Assembly: GCA_045106055.1 (NCBI GenBank)
Contig: JBGCED010000001.1
Location: forward strand, 1 to 29,410
DNA length: 29,410 bases
Reading direction: 5' to 3'
Source: JBGCED01 sp045106055
GTDB taxonomy: Bacteria; Pseudomonadota; Alphaproteobacteria; CBDDJK01
Shown here: one piece after another, positions 22,091 to 29,410 of the stretch
How the letters are laid out: every line of letters starts with the position of its first letter
Numbering within the stretch: position 1 is the stretch's first letter
The notes under the pieces: generated by a model
What the model was told of the DNA's origin: nothing
The model's input: only the letters and a program-made list of their open reading frames with translations
The model's database searches: none
Program-made: the position numbers and the translations under genes

Positions 22091-24121
22091 ATGGATGCTT
22101 TCTTAAGCACTTTTCCAGCGCTATCGGACGCTTTCACCCTTATTTTACAGCTCCAAGTTCTAGGCTATCTGGTACTTGGGGTTGTGATGGGGCTTGCTGT
22201 GGGCGTTTTTCCAGGGCTTGGCGGCATTGCTGGGCTTTCTTTGCTTCTGCCATTTATGTTTGGCATGGATCCCATTTTGGGGCTTGCGCTGATGATTGGC
22301 ATGGTTGCTGTCGTTCCGACATCGGATACATTTGCAAGCGTTTTAATGGGCATACCCGGTTCTTCGGCATCCCAAGCAACCGTGCTTGATGGGTTTCCGC
22401 TGGCGAAAAAAGGCGAAGCGGCGCGCGCATTATCTGCTGCTTTTGCCTCTTCATTATTTGGCGGCTTGATGGGCGCAGCTTTCCTTACCGTCTTTATTTT
22501 GGTTGCCCGCCCCTTGGTTCTTGCATTCGGGCTTCCTGAAATGCTTATGATCACAATTTTTGGTCTTTCAATGGTTGCAATTCTTGCAGGGCGCGTTGCG
22601 CTTAAAGGTATTGCAGCTGCGGGTTTGGGGCTTTTAATCGGGACAATTGGTGAAGCCAGCGCGGGGGGAAGCCTGCGCATGTCCACTTATGATATTCCCT
22701 ATTTAATTGATGGCTTAAAGCTGGTGATCGTTGGGCTTGGAATTTTTGCGATTCCTGAAATTATTTCATTATTGCGTCAAGATAGCTCTATTTCGCGCGC
22801 TGAAAAGCTGGGTGGCGGCTGGCTTGATGGCATCAAGGATTGGTGGGCAAATATTTGGTTATCGCTGCGCTGTTCTTTGATTGGCGTTATTGTGGGCGTG
22901 ATCCCTGGACTTGGCGGATCGGTTGTGGATTGGATCGCTTATGGGCATGCGGTGCAAACGACCAAAGATAAATCAAATTTTGGCAAGGGCGAGATTCGCG
23001 GGGTAATTGGCCCTGAAAGCTCTAATAATGCCAAGGAAGGGGGCGGGCTTGTCCCCACATTGCTTTTTGGCATTCCTGGATCAGGATCAATGGCCATTTT
23101 CATTGGCGCGGTTGCCTTGCTTGGTTCAGGTCAAATCGAAGTTGGGCCTTCGATGCTTAAAAATAACCTTGATATTACATATGCGATTGTTTGGCTGTTG
23201 GCGATTGCCAATGTTTTTGGTACGGTTCTTTGCATCGCTGCATCAGGCGGCATTGCCCGTTTAACCACAATTCGCTTCACACTTGTTGCGCCATTTTTAT
23301 TTATGCTGATTTCATTTGCGGCATTCCAGTCAGGGCAGAATTTTGAAGATCTTATTGCGCTTTTTGCAATCGGGCTTGTTGGAATTTTCCTGCGCCGTTT
23401 TGAATGGTCACGCCCCGCATTTTTGATTGGTTTTGTGTTGTCATCGCCGGTTGAAAAATTTATGAACCAAGCCTTCCAAATCGCAAATTTTCGGTTTCGT
23501 GAAAGTGTTGAAGCGGGATATGCTTATATTTTTTCTCCGATTGTGCTTGTTCTGATTGTGATCACGCTGGTTTCGGTTTTTCTAGGAATCCGCCAAGCAA
23601 AATCCAACCATGCCGAGGGGGATGTTAAATCAGGCTCCAAACGCGCGCCGATGGTGTTTTTATTCGCAATCATGGGCTATGCGATTTTTGCATATTATAA
23701 TGCATCACAAATCAGCGACCGATTAATGACCGATAAAGTTATTCCCCTGATTGTGGCAGGCATCACGATCTTTTGTTGCGCCATTATTCTGATCCAGATG
23801 ATCCGCGCGAAAGAAACTGATATCTTATTCGCCGATCGTGAATATTTTGGCGAGGATGCTGATGCACCCCACGGGCTTTGGTCAACGCTTGCTTGGTTTG
23901 GCGCGCTGCTTGGGCTAACGGGGCTGTTTGGATTTATCATTGCGCTTGCGTTGTTCCTTGTATCATTTTTGCGCATACGAGGCGGATTGTCATGGGGCTT
24001 GGCTGTCTTGAATTCAGCCCTTGGTATCGCATTCATCATGTTTATGGCATGGACGCTTAGGCGCGATTTCCCGCCTGGAATTTTGCAATCCTATTTTGAT
24101 TTACCGTGGCCATTTACCTAG
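22091..24121 (+). CDS. tctA: TTT membrane protein: TctA fused to a TctB-like domain
   Basis: A 676-residue inner-membrane protein. Residues 1-500 are a TctA permease: VFPGLGGIAG (39-48), SSASQATVLDGFPLAKKGEAARAL (91-114), VIPGLGGSVVDWIAYGHAVQ (270-289) and GPESSNNAKEGGGLVPTLLFGIPG (307-330). After a polar linker (about 501-520, KSNHAEGDVKSGSKR) come four further membrane spans (about 521-540, 549-571, 599-625, 632-655), the size and topology of the normally separate small subunit TctB. No free tctB gene exists here. The start ATG 22091 has AGG 8 nt upstream. It should drive sodium- or proton-coupled uptake of a carboxylate delivered by the tctC product. The stop lies 11 nt before the next start. 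Confidence 0.9.
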   Translation: MDAFLSTFPALSDAFTLILQLQVLGYLVLGVVMGLAVGVFPGLGGIAGLSLLLPFMFGMDPILGLALMIGMVAVVPTSDTFASVLMGIPGSSASQATVLDGFPLAKKGEAARALSAAFASSLFGGLMGAAFLTVFILVARPLVLAFGLPEMLMITIFGLSMVAILAGRVALKGIAAAGLGLLIGTIGEASAGGSLRMSTYDIPYLIDGLKLVIVGLGIFAIPEIISLLRQDSSISRAEKLGGGWLDGIKDWWANIWLSLRCSLIGVIVGVIPGLGGSVVDWIAYGHAVQTTKDKSNFGKGEIRGVIGPESSNNAKEGGGLVPTLLFGIPGSGSMAIFIGAVALLGSGQIEVGPSMLKNNLDITYAIVWLLAIANVFGTVLCIAASGGIARLTTIRFTLVAPFLFMLISFAAFQSGQNFEDLIALFAIGLVGIFLRRFEWSRPAFLIGFVLSSPVEKFMNQAFQIANFRFRESVEAGYAYIFSPIVLVLIVITLVSVFLGIRQAKSNHAEGDVKSGSKRAPMVFLFAIMGYAIFAYYNASQISDRLMTDKVIPLIVAGITIFCCAIILIQMIRAKETDILFADREYFGEDADAPHGLWSTLAWFGALLGLTGLFGFIIALALFLVSFLRIRGGLSWGLAVLNSALGIAFIMFMAWTLRRDFPPGILQSYFDLPWPFT

Positions 24122-24132
24122 GAGCAATGCGC

Positions 24133-25221
24133 ATGACGCAAACGGCAATTCCCTATTTTTTTATGCGTGGCGGCACATCGCGCGGTCCTTATTTTAACAA
24201 GGCTGATCTTCCAAAGGATCATGATAAATTAGCAGATGTGCTAATTGCTGCGATTGGTTCGGGGCATCCGCTTAACATTGATGGAATAGGGGGCGGAAAT
24301 GCGGTCACCACAAAAGTTGCCATTCTTTCGCGTTCCACACTTGAAAATTGCGACATAGATTATTTTTTTGCACAAGTCAGCGTTGAAGATAAAACGGTTG
24401 ATTTTAAACCGACATGCGGCAATATCATGGCTGCGGTTGGTCCTGCAGCAATTGAAATGGGTTTGGTCAACGCCATAGCACCGCAAACAGCAATTCGCAT
24501 TCATGCCGTGAATACGGGTGCAAAAATCACAGCAAATGTGCTGAGCGATGGTAAAAATGTGATTTATGATGGGGATCATTTGATTGATGGCGTGCCTGGA
24601 ACTTCTGCGCCTATTGCGCTAAATTTTATGGAAGTTGAGGGATCATCAACGGGAAAATTCTTACCCACTGGCAATCTTCGCGATGTGATTGATGGAATCG
24701 AAGTGACCTGCATGGATGTTGCAATGCCGATGGTGATTGCGCGCGCACAGGCATTTGGCTTAAGCGGGCATGAAGATGTTGGCGCACTTAATGAAAATCG
24801 TGATTTCTTTGACAAAATGGAAAAGATACGCATTCAAGCGGGCGCTTTAATGGGCATGGGCGATGTTACAAAATCAGTTACCCCAAAATTTGGATTGCTT
24901 GCGCCCGCGCAAAATGGCGGCACGATCGCAGCGCGCTATTTCATGCCTTGGAGCGCGCACCCAACCATGGCAGTCACAGGATCGCAATGCCTTGCAGCCT
25001 GCGCGTTAACGGCGGGCAGCGTCGCGGATGATATGCTAAATCGTCCAAGCACCGCACCTGCAACCATAATACTTGAACATCCAATGGGTGTGATGGATGT
25101 GATCATGGATTGGGAAAATGATGATAAATTTTCGCTGAAATCAGCGGGGCTTATCCGATCGGCGCGCAAAATTGCGCAAGGGACATTATTTATTCCAAAA
25201 TCAATTTGGGATGGGCAATAA
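24133..25221 (+). CDS. PrpF-family isomerase, 4-oxalomesaconate-tautomerase-like
   Basis: A 362-residue protein of the PrpF family, two-fold diaminopimelate-epimerase-like domains that shift double bonds or isomerise unsaturated tricarboxylates. It starts TQTAIPYFFMRGGTSRGPYF, has IDGIGGGNAVTTK (49-61) and TCGNIMAAVGP (94-104, probable catalytic Cys95), and resembles GalD (4-oxalomesaconate tautomerase) more than the methylaconitate isomerase in its opening. ATG 24133 is chosen because GGAG sits 8 nt upstream; the two earlier in-frame ATGs are too close to it or precede it. It follows tctAB by 11 nt and overlaps the next gene. A role on aconitate-type compounds is inferred from the neighbours. 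Confidence 0.88.
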   Translation: MTQTAIPYFFMRGGTSRGPYFNKADLPKDHDKLADVLIAAIGSGHPLNIDGIGGGNAVTTKVAILSRSTLENCDIDYFFAQVSVEDKTVDFKPTCGNIMAAVGPAAIEMGLVNAIAPQTAIRIHAVNTGAKITANVLSDGKNVIYDGDHLIDGVPGTSAPIALNFMEVEGSSTGKFLPTGNLRDVIDGIEVTCMDVAMPMVIARAQAFGLSGHEDVGALNENRDFFDKMEKIRIQAGALMGMGDVTKSVTPKFGLLAPAQNGGTIAARYFMPWSAHPTMAVTGSQCLAACALTAGSVADDMLNRPSTAPATIILEHPMGVMDVIMDWENDDKFSLKSAGLIRSARKIAQGTLFIPKSIWDGQ

Positions 25222-26188
25222 TTTGCAAGTTCACATTCTAGATGATTGGTTTGATACGCTTCGCCATTTGCCGTGTTTTGCAAAATTGGATCAGCATGAG
25301 GTTACCATTTGGAATGATCATTGCACCAATGAAGATACGCTTGCAGAGCGGGTAAAGCCTGCAGAAGCGCTTGTGCTTTTTCGGGAACGAACAAATATTA
25401 CAGCAAGCCTGCTTGAAAAATTGCCCCATCTGCAACTGATTTCACAGCGCAGTGTTTACCCGCATATTGATGTGGAAGCATGCACCCGATTTAATGTTAT
25501 GCTTTGTTCGAACATGCATGCAGGAACGCCAAGTTTTGCAGCAGCTGAACATACATGGGCGCTTATCTTGGCGGCCGCCCGCCAAATCCCGGCACAAATG
25601 AACAGCCTTCGCGAAGGCAATTGGCAAATGGGCGTTGGGCGTACGCTTCACGGGCGCACCATCGGGCTTTATGGCTATGGCCGCATTGCACAAGCCGTTG
25701 CGCGATATGCGCGTGCATTTGGCATGAATGTGGTTTGGTGGGGGTCAGAAGATGGACGGGCGCGCGCCCTTTCGCAGGGCGAGAAAATAGCGCATTCGCG
25801 CGAAGCATTTTTTGCAGAATCTGATATTGTCTCTGTTCATGTTCGGCTAAAAGCTTCCACAAAAAATATCATCACCGCCAGCGATTTTGCGCAAATGCGC
25901 AAGGATGCAATTTTTGTAAACACATCGCGTGCAGGACTGATTGAGGGGAATGCGCTGCTTAATGCACTGAATGCAGGGCGGCCTGGGCAAGCAGCAATTG
26001 ATGTATTTGACATTGAACCGATCACATGGGCAAATGATCCTTTGGCTGCACATAAAAGCGTGGTTGCCACCCCCCATATTGGGTTTGTGACCAAAGAGGA
26101 ATTTGAAATTCAGTTTTCAGATATATTTGATCAAATCAACGCCTTTGCAAATGGCGCACCAATCCATGTTATCACCCCTTTGACATAA
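25211..26188 (+). CDS. D-isomer-specific 2-hydroxyacid dehydrogenase
   Basis: A 325-residue NAD(P)-dependent dehydrogenase of the phosphoglycerate-dehydrogenase-like superfamily, cytosolic. It starts MGNNLQVHILDDWFDTL. The cofactor fold has GLYGYGRIAQAVARYARAFG (152-171) and the catalytic trio is Arg240 (NTSRAGL), Glu269 (DIEP) and His289 (TPHIGF). The start is uncertain: ATG 25211 overlaps the isomerase gene by 11 bp, while TTG 25223 would begin right at the conserved strand. It is not SerA itself: it lacks the ACT domain. It is last in the TTT operon, so it likely acts on a keto or hydroxy product of the imported acid. Its 3' end overlaps the convergent abrB-like gene by 17 bp. Confidence 0.9.
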   Translation: MGNNLQVHILDDWFDTLRHLPCFAKLDQHEVTIWNDHCTNEDTLAERVKPAEALVLFRERTNITASLLEKLPHLQLISQRSVYPHIDVEACTRFNVMLCSNMHAGTPSFAAAEHTWALILAAARQIPAQMNSLREGNWQMGVGRTLHGRTIGLYGYGRIAQAVARYARAFGMNVVWWGSEDGRARALSQGEKIAHSREAFFAESDIVSVHVRLKASTKNIITASDFAQMRKDAIFVNTSRAGLIEGNALLNALNAGRPGQAAIDVFDIEPITWANDPLAAHKSVVATPHIGFVTKEEFEIQFSDIFDQINAFANGAPIHVITPLT

Positions 26189-27188
26189 GTTTTGCAACCA
26201 ACGGCGCGCCCAAAATCACGACAAAAATCCGCAAGACATGATGGGCAATCACAAACCCCATATCAGCCCCCACAACCAATGCAAGCACCGTCATTTCCGC
26301 CTGTCCGCCTGGGGTGAATGCCAAAAGCGTTTCCATTGCAGGCGCGATTCCAAGCAAGGTGATGATTTCATAAAAGATCATGGTGATGATGCCAAGCAGC
26401 ACACAAAATAAGCACGCGACCCATACATCATGTTTAAGCTCTGTGAATGAAATGCCAACATAGTTGACACCCAATCCCGCACCGATAAAAAATTGCGCAA
26501 ACCAAATTGCTTCTGCAGGCGGGCGCATGTGAAGGATGCCCGTCAATGAAAGGCATGCAGCGGCGATCAAGGGCCCTAAGATTGTGGCACCAAACAATCC
26601 CAAACGCGCGGCAATTTTCCAACCAAGCAAGGCAGCAGCAGCTGACCATAATAATTGGTCGATGGCTATTTCACGCAAAGGCAAGCCTGGTGGATTGGAT
26701 AGGTCAACATGCCAAATATGGGTCAATAAAAAGGGCAAGACCAGTACAATCACAAGCACCCGCGTGGCATGAATAAGGCTTAGCGTTCTTAGATTCGCCC
26801 CCGCCTCTTCGCCAAATACCAAAATATCTTGTAAGCCCCCAGGCATGGCAGCATAATAGCTGGTGGCAAGATCATAACCGCCAACCTTCATAAAATATGG
26901 CACACCAATCGCACCAATCAAGATCACCATCACAATAATCAGCAACAGACTTGGCCACATTAAGAAAAGGCTTTGCAATAATGCAAGCGTGATTGTTGCC
27001 CCAACAGCAACCCCTAATATGGTTCGGCTTGCTTGGTGAACAGGTTTGAAAGCTTGCAATTGAACCCCAAGCAATGCCGCCACAAGCGATGTGAATATCG
27101 GCCCTAAAAGCCATGGTAAGGGCAGGTTTGCCATGTAAAATAACCCCACACCGATCAATGCAATAAGATATGTCCTTGCAAGTCTCAT
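26172..27188 (-). CDS. AbrB-family multi-spanning membrane protein
   Basis: A 338-residue hydrophobic protein of the AbrB/AmoA-like family (not the DNA-binding AbrB), with about ten predicted spans in two similar halves. The hallmarks LPLPWLLGPIFTSL (about 22-35), YYAAMPGGLQDIL in the first half and LLAFTPGGQAEMTVLALVVGADMGFV in the second half are all present. Such proteins are often encoded near TTT transporters and their function is unproven; efflux or transport is possible. The start ATG 27188 overlaps the gntR stop by four bases (ATGA). Confidence 0.87.
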   Translation of the reverse strand: MRLARTYLIALIGVGLFYMANLPLPWLLGPIFTSLVAALLGVQLQAFKPVHQASRTILGVAVGATITLALLQSLFLMWPSLLLIIVMVILIGAIGVPYFMKVGGYDLATSYYAAMPGGLQDILVFGEEAGANLRTLSLIHATRVLVIVLVLPFLLTHIWHVDLSNPPGLPLREIAIDQLLWSAAAALLGWKIAARLGLFGATILGPLIAAACLSLTGILHMRPPAEAIWFAQFFIGAGLGVNYVGISFTELKHDVWVACLFCVLLGIITMIFYEIITLLGIAPAMETLLAFTPGGQAEMTVLALVVGADMGFVIAHHVLRIFVVILGAPLVAKLMSKG

Positions 27189-27811
27189 AATATTGCTTTC
27201 AATCGCTCGGTAAGCGAGCTGTTCATATGCTGCTCAATGGCGTTTGCAGCAGCATTTGAATCACCATTTTTGATGGCTTCGATGATTTCAAGATGTTCGC
27301 TATAAGCCGCTTCAACCCGTTCTGCTTTTGCCAAAGTTGTTGGGCCAAGCAGCAAAAGAACATCGGCAAGCGTGCCATAGCTTTCCACAAGAAACCGATT
27401 GCGCGCCGCCGAAAACATTGCCAAATGAAAAGCAATGTTACATTCGGCGCTTTTACGCGTATCGGTGGCATCCAGCATTTCTTTATTAAGTGCAGATAGC
27501 AGTTGAAGTTCACCGATGGAAATATGGCGGGCAGCCATAAAAGCTGCTGCGCGTTCAAGCACAATCCGCATTTCATAAAGCTCCACAATTTCTTGATGTT
27601 CAAGCTTTCTAACCGCAGCACCGCTTCGGGGCTTATGAACGATCAACCCGTTGCTTTCAAGCTTGCGGATGGCTTCGCGCACAGGTGTTCTGGAAAGCCC
27701 AATGCGCGCCGCAATCTCAGCCTCCATGATCCTTGCGCCTGGTGCAAGCTCACCATTTGCAATCAGCTCATGCAATTTTTCATAGGCCCGATCTGAATTG
27801 GAAGCGTTCAT
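27185..27811 (-). CDS. GntR-family (FCD/FadR-type) transcriptional regulator
   Basis: A 208-residue regulator, usual length. I choose ATG 27811 (MNASNSDRAYEKLHEL) over a frame extending about 41 codons upstream, because the extension reads antisense-like Arg/Trp-rich sequence inside the neighbouring gene. The N-terminal winged helix has AEIAARIGLSRTPVREAIRKLESNGLI (31-57). The C-terminal FCD domain shows likely metal/ligand residues N125, H129, H173 and H195, typical of regulators sensing small carboxylates. Its ATG shares one base with the dehydrogenase stop (TGATG) and its TGA overlaps the abrB-like start. It probably represses its own operon through the palindrome at 29326-29357. Confidence 0.92.
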   Translation of the reverse strand: MNASNSDRAYEKLHELIANGELAPGARIMEAEIAARIGLSRTPVREAIRKLESNGLIVHKPRSGAAVRKLEHQEIVELYEMRIVLERAAAFMAARHISIGELQLLSALNKEMLDATDTRKSAECNIAFHLAMFSAARNRFLVESYGTLADVLLLLGPTTLAKAERVEAAYSEHLEIIEAIKNGDSNAAANAIEQHMNSSLTERLKAIL

Positions 27812-29313
27812 CAGAAGCTTTTGGCAAAATTTGCAGCCGCGCTGCCTGCGATGCGCCCAAATACCGCGCCAGATGTAAGCCCAGAACCGCCAGGATACCC
27901 CCCCAAGAATACGCCCCCGACGGTTTCCCCGCATGCAAAAAGCCCCTTAATGATTTGGTCATCTTGTTGTTGCACTTCCGCTTTTCCTGACACTTTAAGC
28001 CCCCCATATGTAAAGGTAATGCCGCCCGTAACGGGATAGGCATAATATGGACCTTTGTCAATTTTCTGCGCCCAGTTGGATTTGGCAAGTGCAAGCCCTT
28101 GCGTTCCTTTGCCGTCCTTGATGGTTGGATCAAAACAAATGCGATCATCCACAGCATTATTATAGTCAGCAATGGTGCGAAGTGCAGCTTGCGCGTCCAC
28201 CCCTTCGCATTTTTTTATCAATTCTTCAATTGTATCTGCTTTCACAAAGCTTGCATCAAAAAAGCGATATTCAGGATATAGAAGGTCAATGACTTTGCCA
28301 TCAAAAATCTGCCATGCAAATTGCTTGGGCTGCTCAAGTACAGCCTTGCCAAATTGGGCATATGTGTAATTGCGAAAATCCTTGCCTTCATCAACAAAAC
28401 GCTGCCCATCTGCATTGATCATAATCCCTAAGAAATAGCTGATCTTGCGATAGTTTTTGCGCTCGCCATGCGGGATGTTCAAATTGCCAAAATCTTTCAT
28501 ATATAAATCCATTGGCGTGGCATGCGCGCCCTTGAAAGCACCATTTTTTGCAGCCCCAAGCGCCCATGCGGCGCGTAAACCGTCACCCGTATTATGCGGT
28601 GTTCCGCGCGGTTTTGCATGTTTCCATTTTGAACCCATAAGCGCGCCGCGCATTTTTGAATTTGCTTCAAACCCGCCACATGCAAGAATGACTGTTTTTG
28701 AGGGGATAATGTCACCATTTTCAAGAACAACGCCTGCTATTCTGCCTGCTTCAATATGTAAATTTTGCAAGGATGTTTCATAGCGAATATGCCCCCCTAA
28801 GCGTTTATATGCGCCAAGCTCCATCTCAAAAAGTCCGACCCCTTCATTTTCAGCAGCCAGCGTTAAGCCGCCCCAAAACACAAATTTTCCATCCTTTTCA
28901 AAGCTTTGCCGACCATATATCGGATCATATGTCACGCCATGTTTTGCAAGCCAAAGCATTGTCTCATAGCTTTTTGAAACAAGGATTTCCTGTTCGCCCG
29001 TAAGCGGTGCGCCTTCGTTAAACCCCTCAAGATCGGTGCGAAATTTCTCAGCCGAATATTGTCCAAAATCAGACTTTGCGATCCGTGGATCATTGCGGTT
29101 TTTCAGCAGCGGCAAAAGATCCTGATTCTTGTCATAGACAAAACGCATCGCCCCAGCAGTATATTTGGTGTTGCCGCCTGCAAGATTTTCCGCAGCTTTT
29201 TCGATCATAAGCACTCTAGCGCCATTTTCACAAGCGCTGATGCCCGCACATAATCCAGCATTACCAGACCCAACAACAATCACATCCCAGTCCATTATAT
29301 CCCAATCATTCAT
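27811..29313 (-). CDS. tcuA: FAD-dependent tricarballylate dehydrogenase-like flavoprotein
   Basis: A 500-residue flavoprotein of the FAD-binding-2 group (fumarate reductase/succinate dehydrogenase-like), most like TcuA, which oxidises tricarballylate to cis-aconitate. The dinucleotide motif is VIVVGSGNAGLCAG (11-24) with acidic Glu38 at the end of the second strand; GGN at 46-48 fits the flavin loop. Later come VILACGGFEAN, INADGQRFVDEGKD and the C-terminal FAD contact GGYPGGSGLTSGAVFG (about 471-486). ATG 29313 is chosen for AGGA 9 nt upstream; ATG 29295 is an alternative. There is no signal peptide, so it is cytosolic. Related 3-oxosteroid or fumarate-reductase-like enzymes share the fold, so the substrate is not certain. 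Confidence 0.87.
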   Translation of the reverse strand: MNDWDIMDWDVIVVGSGNAGLCAGISACENGARVLMIEKAAENLAGGNTKYTAGAMRFVYDKNQDLLPLLKNRNDPRIAKSDFGQYSAEKFRTDLEGFNEGAPLTGEQEILVSKSYETMLWLAKHGVTYDPIYGRQSFEKDGKFVFWGGLTLAAENEGVGLFEMELGAYKRLGGHIRYETSLQNLHIEAGRIAGVVLENGDIIPSKTVILACGGFEANSKMRGALMGSKWKHAKPRGTPHNTGDGLRAAWALGAAKNGAFKGAHATPMDLYMKDFGNLNIPHGERKNYRKISYFLGIMINADGQRFVDEGKDFRNYTYAQFGKAVLEQPKQFAWQIFDGKVIDLLYPEYRFFDASFVKADTIEELIKKCEGVDAQAALRTIADYNNAVDDRICFDPTIKDGKGTQGLALAKSNWAQKIDKGPYYAYPVTGGITFTYGGLKVSGKAEVQQQDDQIIKGLFACGETVGGVFLGGYPGGSGLTSGAVFGRIAGSAAANFAKSF

Positions 29314-29325
29314 TTTAATGCATCC

Positions 29326-29357
29326 TTTATATTGCATACTTGTGTATGCAATATAAA
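29326..29357. promoter_or_regulatory. Perfect 14-bp-arm palindrome, probable GntR operator
   Basis: TTTATATTGCATAC (29326-29339) and GTATGCAATATAAA (29344-29357) are exact reverse complements around TTGT. It lies 13 bp upstream of the tcuA ATG and its edge touches the AGGA Shine-Dalgarno. The core TTGCATAC/GTATGCAA has the look of FCD-regulator sites. A TTGTCA (29366-29371, minus strand) could be a -35 whose -10 would fall inside the palindrome, so bound repressor would block the promoter. As RNA it would be a strong hairpin at the ribosome-binding site. Confidence 0.75.
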
Positions 29358-29410
29358 TTCCCAGATGACAACCCCTAAATTAAATGCCTTATTGGTTGAA
29401 ATTGTTAATG

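Noticed and set aside
22165..22686. 173-codon frame antisense to tctAB
   Set aside because: Repetitive Pro/Ala/Lys composition is the usual reverse-strand echo of membrane-protein codons.
27812..27934. 41-codon N-terminal extension of the GntR regulator
   Set aside because: It lies in another frame of the TcuA-like gene, is Arg/Trp-rich and precedes a start that is coupled to the tcuA stop.

Overview
The window reads as a chromosomal segment of an alphaproteobacterium of moderate, slightly AT-leaning base composition. The basis is the secE-nusG-rplK-rplA-rplJ-rplL-rpoB-rpoC order, the alphaproteobacterial style of RpoB (FMDQTNPLSE in the rifampicin region), a CobA/CobB/CobK-type cobalamin gene set and a tripartite tricarboxylate transporter (TTT) locus. 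A marine lineage such as SAR116/Puniceispirillales would fit, but that is only a guess; no rRNA or tRNA gene is present to fix the taxonomy.

Layout. (1) 1-1736: the 3' end of an unidentified + strand gene, a short 22-bp tandem repeat, and a convergent class I DNA photolyase. (2) 1773-14093, all minus strand: a strong intrinsic terminator, then rpoC, rpoB, rplL, rplJ, rplA, rplK, nusG and secE. Spacers in this cluster hold visible RNA structure: a hairpin touching the rpoC Shine-Dalgarno, a terminator-like hairpin between rplL and rpoB, a 320-nt structured leader before rplJ, and two tandem hairpins after nusG that differ by a compensatory base-pair change. The str operon (rpsL-rpsG-fusA) does not follow rpoC and no tRNA-Trp precedes secE. 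(3) 14375-18563: two divergent cobalamin operons, cobA-cobB on minus and cbiD-cobK on plus. (4) 18572-20625: a Tas-type aldo/keto reductase and, divergent from it, a metallophosphatase-fold protein that has lost nearly all its metal-binding residues. (5) 20626-20952: a non-coding, repeat-rich and hairpin-rich leader. (6) 20953-26188, plus strand: a secreted TTT binding protein, a fused TctA-TctB membrane protein, a PrpF/4-oxalomesaconate-tautomerase-like isomerase and a D-2-hydroxyacid dehydrogenase. (7) 26172-29313, minus strand, converging on region 6: a TcuA-like FAD dehydrogenase, a GntR/FCD regulator and an AbrB-family membrane protein, translationally coupled and preceded by a perfect 14-bp-arm palindrome.

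How the genes work together. Regions 6 and 7 look like one catabolic module. TctC and TctAB would import a tri- or dicarboxylate. The TcuA-like flavoprotein and the PrpF-like isomerase would oxidise or isomerise it towards an aconitate- or oxalomesaconate-type intermediate, and the dehydrogenase would reduce or oxidise a 2-keto/2-hydroxy product. The FCD regulator probably senses a carboxylate and binds the palindrome. The exact substrate cannot be read from the sequence.

The window holds no CRISPR array, insertion sequence, prophage or defence system that I can see. The most unusual items are the degenerate phosphatase, the covarying tandem hairpins, the large palindrome and the fused transporter subunit.
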